This document shows, piece after piece, positions 61,816 through 64,000 of a DNA stretch of 64,000 nt. Numbering within the stretch: the first letter of the stretch is position 1; each line of letters opens with the position of its first letter. The position numbers and the translations under genes were made by a program. The stretch comes from Holophagales bacterium (GTDB lineage: Bacteria; Acidobacteriota; Thermoanaerobaculia; Multivoradales; Multivoraceae), in contig VXSP01000045.1 of NCBI GenBank assembly GCA_009837885.1, forward strand, positions 124,001 to 188,000. Reading direction: 5' to 3'. The notes under the pieces were generated by a model. It did not search any database, was not told the DNA's origin, and saw nothing but the letters and a program-made list of their open reading frames with translations.

Positions 61816-63151
61816 TACCTCAACAGAGTCGCGCCTGGTGCAGGCGGCGTGCCTGTTTGCGCTGTGTCTCTGCTCCGCCGGCGCGGCAGATTCGCAGGTC
61901 CTGGCGCGGCTGACCAACCCGGAGATCGAGGTCGAGATTCAGCACCCGCCGGAGTTGAACCTTCAGATCGACACGATCGTGTTCGGCGATGCTCTCGGCC
62001 GATGCGGGGAAGAGGTGACGCAGGCACTCGTGGATGATTTCCTCGATGCCGGCCTTGAGGTGGTCGACCGGGAGCACCTCGGCGCGATCCTTGTGGAGCA
62101 TGACCTTGCGTCCCGGGGCCTCACGGACCCGGCGACGATCCTCGAGGTGGGTAAAGTGATCGGTCCTTCGGCTCTCGTGTCGGTACGCGGAACTCGCTGC
62201 GCCTCGGATCGCGACATGTCGGAGGGAGTCACGACGAAGCGGGTCGCGGTCGGGACCACGACCGACGAGGACGGCAACAAGACAACGAAGTACGAGATGC
62301 GCGAGGTGTTCGTCCGCACGGCGAGGACCAGCGTCGACCTGCGCGTCTCGGTCCGCGTCGTCGATCTGACCACCGGAAGAGTCTTCGCGGGACGCAGTTT
62401 CGCCTCGTCTCCAGGGCTCACGAGATCCATGGAACTCCAGGGCATGTTCGACGAATCGGAGCCGGCCTATCCGTTGGAGTCGGCGGTGATGGACGTCGCG
62501 ATCGGGAACGTGCTCGCGGAGGTGCGCCGCATGTTCTTCGGTTGGTCCGAGAGCCGGTATGTTGTCTTCTACAACAACGACAGATGCGGCCTCAAGTCCG
62601 CCTACCGGGCGCTCGAGGTGGGCGATCAGGAGCGAGCGCTGGACCTCTCGAAGCAGAACCTGGACTCCTGCCGCAGTGAGCGGAGGGCCAAGAAGAAGGT
62701 CGTGGCGAACGCGTACTACAACCTCGGGATGGTGCAGGCGATTCGGGGCGACTATGAAGAGGCGCTGTTGAACCTGGCCGAGGCCGAGCGGATGCGTCCC
62801 GGCACCATCGTCGCGGACGCGATGCGTGAGACGCGGGCCGCGGCGGCAGCCAGCGAGGCGATTCGGGAGTTCAACGAGGAGACGGAGTCGCTCGCTGAAT
62901 CGCGCGAGTTCTTCCTCGCGAAGCGGGCGGAGGCGGAGCGCGAGGCCGACGCGGCCGAGGTGGCCCGGACCTTGACCAACGCCGACATCGTGGAGATGGT
63001 CGAAGCGGGTCTCCCGGACGCGGTGATCGTCGCACGGATCGAGAACGCCGCTGCGGACTTCTCACTGCAAACGGCCGACCTCAAGGCCCTCGGCGATGCG
63101 GGCGTGAGCGAGACCGTCATCGTCGCGATGATCTCCGCCGGAACGGATTGA
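61808..63151 (+). CDS. exported CsgG/FlgO-like protein with TPR-like helices
   Basis: A 447-residue exported protein. After the signal peptide (LVQAACLFALCLCSAGAA) comes a CsgG-type domain (about 35-250): ALVDDFLDAGLEVVDREHLGAILVEH and LVSVRGTRC, then VDLRVSVRVVDLTTGRVFAGRSF. A TPR-like helical part follows (NAYYNLGMVQAIRGDYEEALLNLAEAERMRPG) and then an Ala/Glu-rich coiled region. The C-terminus holds two short repeats, DIVEMVEAGLPDAVIVARI and DLKALGDAGVSETVIVAMI. Members of this architecture are thought to sit at the outer membrane; the partner is unknown. Start GTG 61808. Confidence 0.78.
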   Translation: MSSTSTESRLVQAACLFALCLCSAGAADSQVLARLTNPEIEVEIQHPPELNLQIDTIVFGDALGRCGEEVTQALVDDFLDAGLEVVDREHLGAILVEHDLASRGLTDPATILEVGKVIGPSALVSVRGTRCASDRDMSEGVTTKRVAVGTTTDEDGNKTTKYEMREVFVRTARTSVDLRVSVRVVDLTTGRVFAGRSFASSPGLTRSMELQGMFDESEPAYPLESAVMDVAIGNVLAEVRRMFFGWSESRYVVFYNNDRCGLKSAYRALEVGDQERALDLSKQNLDSCRSERRAKKKVVANAYYNLGMVQAIRGDYEEALLNLAEAERMRPGTIVADAMRETRAAAAASEAIREFNEETESLAESREFFLAKRAEAEREADAAEVARTLTNADIVEMVEAGLPDAVIVARIENAAADFSLQTADLKALGDAGVSETVIVAMISAGTD

Positions 63152-63195
63152 TGCTCCAGTAGAACGTGCGGGCGGCCGGGCTGTAGGCTCCGGCG

Positions 63196-64000
63196 ATGCG
63201 CCGGAAACGGACACACGGGGAACGGTGGCGCGGCCGGGCGGCCCGAGTTGCGGTTCTGGCGGTGGCAGCACTCGCGTCGGCGTCGCCGGGCTCGGGTCAG
63301 GAAACCGAGGCAATGGTCGAGTGGCCCGCGTTCGGCAGCGGCCCGGACAACACGAAGTACTCGGCGCTCAACCAGATCGACCGGTCGAACTTCCACGAAG
63401 TCCAGGTGGCCTGGGAGTGGGAGTCCCCGTCGACTGCCGTCGCCGAGGCGAACCGGGGAGTCCGGCCCGGGCAGTTCAAGCCGATTCCGATCATGCTGGA
63501 CGGCGTGCTTTACGTCGCCACGGAGGTCTCCCAGGCCGCGGCTATCGACGCGGCCAGCGGCGAGACGCTCTGGACCTACGATCCCGAGTCCTGGCGCGCT
63601 GGCCGGCCGGCAAACGTCGGCTTCCAGCACCGCGGCGTGGCCGCGTGGCGCGGTCCGGTCGAACAGGATGGCCGCCGTCGTGACGAGATCCGGGTCTTCC
63701 TGCCCACGCACGATCGCCGGCTGATCGCGCTCGACGGCGTAACCGGGGAGCCGGTCGGCGGCTTCGGGACGGACGGACAGGTCGACCTGCTGGCAGAGCG
63801 GGGCATGGTGGACTTCGGACGCCGGGTCAACCCGCGCGCCATCACCCACAGTTCGCCCCCGGCCGTGGTTGGCGACACGGTCGTCGTCGGCTCGGTGGTC
63901 AGCGACGGACCCTTGCGCCAGGCCGCGCCGCCGGGTCACGTCCGCGGCTACGACGTGCGTACCGGCGAGCTGAAGTGGATCTTCCACACCATCCCGCAGG
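63196..64000 (+). CDS. exported PQQ-dependent dehydrogenase, 3' end beyond the window
   Basis: The first 268 residues of a quinoprotein, running off the right edge without a stop. A signal peptide (RVAVLAVAALASASPGSGQ) precedes WPAFGSGPDNTKYSALNQIDRSNFHEVQVAWEW, the same opening as the gene at 4002, and both share AGRPANVGFQHRG/HGRPTNLGFTHRG, GHVRGYDVRTGELKW/GDVRGFDVRTGEQLW and the HTIPQ/HSIPQ element. The two are clear paralogues 59 kb apart. A TAGGCT hexamer at 63184-63189 leaves almost no leader. Confidence 0.9.
   Translation, partial: MRRKRTHGERWRGRAARVAVLAVAALASASPGSGQETEAMVEWPAFGSGPDNTKYSALNQIDRSNFHEVQVAWEWESPSTAVAEANRGVRPGQFKPIPIMLDGVLYVATEVSQAAAIDAASGETLWTYDPESWRAGRPANVGFQHRGVAAWRGPVEQDGRRRDEIRVFLPTHDRRLIALDGVTGEPVGGFGTDGQVDLLAERGMVDFGRRVNPRAITHSSPPAVVGDTVVVGSVVSDGPLRQAAPPGHVRGYDVRTGELKWIFHTIPQ

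Overview
The window is GC-rich, densely coded bacterial chromosome and most likely belongs to the Acidobacteriota. The main reason is seven tandem genes of the type described as the VWFA-related Acidobacterial domain family, a family known for paralogue expansion in that phylum. Several exported quinoproteins, two exported M16 peptidases, many signal peptides and lipoboxes, frequent GTG/TTG starts and 4-base stop/start overlaps fit the same kind of genome. No tRNA, rRNA, CRISPR array or insertion sequence was seen.

Layout. 1-2871: hflX (cut by the left edge), an exported thioredoxin, a DCC-family protein and a phosphopantetheinyl transferase. 2915-3918: a DUF2384/RES toxin-antitoxin operon with a repeated operator over the promoter and start codon. 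4002-8983: a PQQ dehydrogenase, a CocE-type hydrolase lipoprotein and an atypically AT-richer aldo/keto reductase. 9011-12207: a fadB-like fusion enzyme divergent from the first of five exported proteins that end in a CHEGNY-like motif. 12247-27374, all on the minus strand: seven VWA paralogues with a TauE/SafE permease between the first two in transcription order. 27578-34616: a complete Dpp/Opp-type ABC importer followed by an overlapping MFS gene. 34648-36526: a second CHEGNY protein and a DUF1932-type dehydrogenase. 36536-38657: groES-groEL with promoter, CIRCE operator and terminator. 38765-42093: a complementary M16 peptidase pair. 42128-45443: an alanine/sodium symporter, an exported SRPBCC-like protein and a FabF-like synthase. 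45503-51043: a quinoprotein, three more CHEGNY-family proteins and a DUF6152 protein. 51125-56965, minus strand: a CaiB/BaiF CoA-transferase, a 2-hydroxyacyl-CoA lyase/oxalyl-CoA decarboxylase-like enzyme, an MBL hydrolase, a cytochrome c'-like lipoprotein and a PepSY protein. 57332-58345: a solitary tyrosine recombinase. 58474-64000: a small membrane protein, a BamB-like quinoprotein lipoprotein and an unknown exported protein joined by stop/start overlaps, then a CsgG/TPR-type protein and a second PQQ dehydrogenase cut by the right edge.

Together the genes suggest a heterotroph with a large periplasmic and surface investment: quinoprotein oxidation, peptide uptake, peptidases, acyl-CoA breakdown and an expanded set of exported metal-dependent adhesion-type proteins. 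The most unusual part is the VWA array. All seven copies keep the three MIDAS elements at identical spacing, but the loop after the following beta strand ranges from 19 to 45 residues, as expected if the copies have diverged to bind different partners. Functions beyond family level are inference from sequence reading alone; no searches were run.
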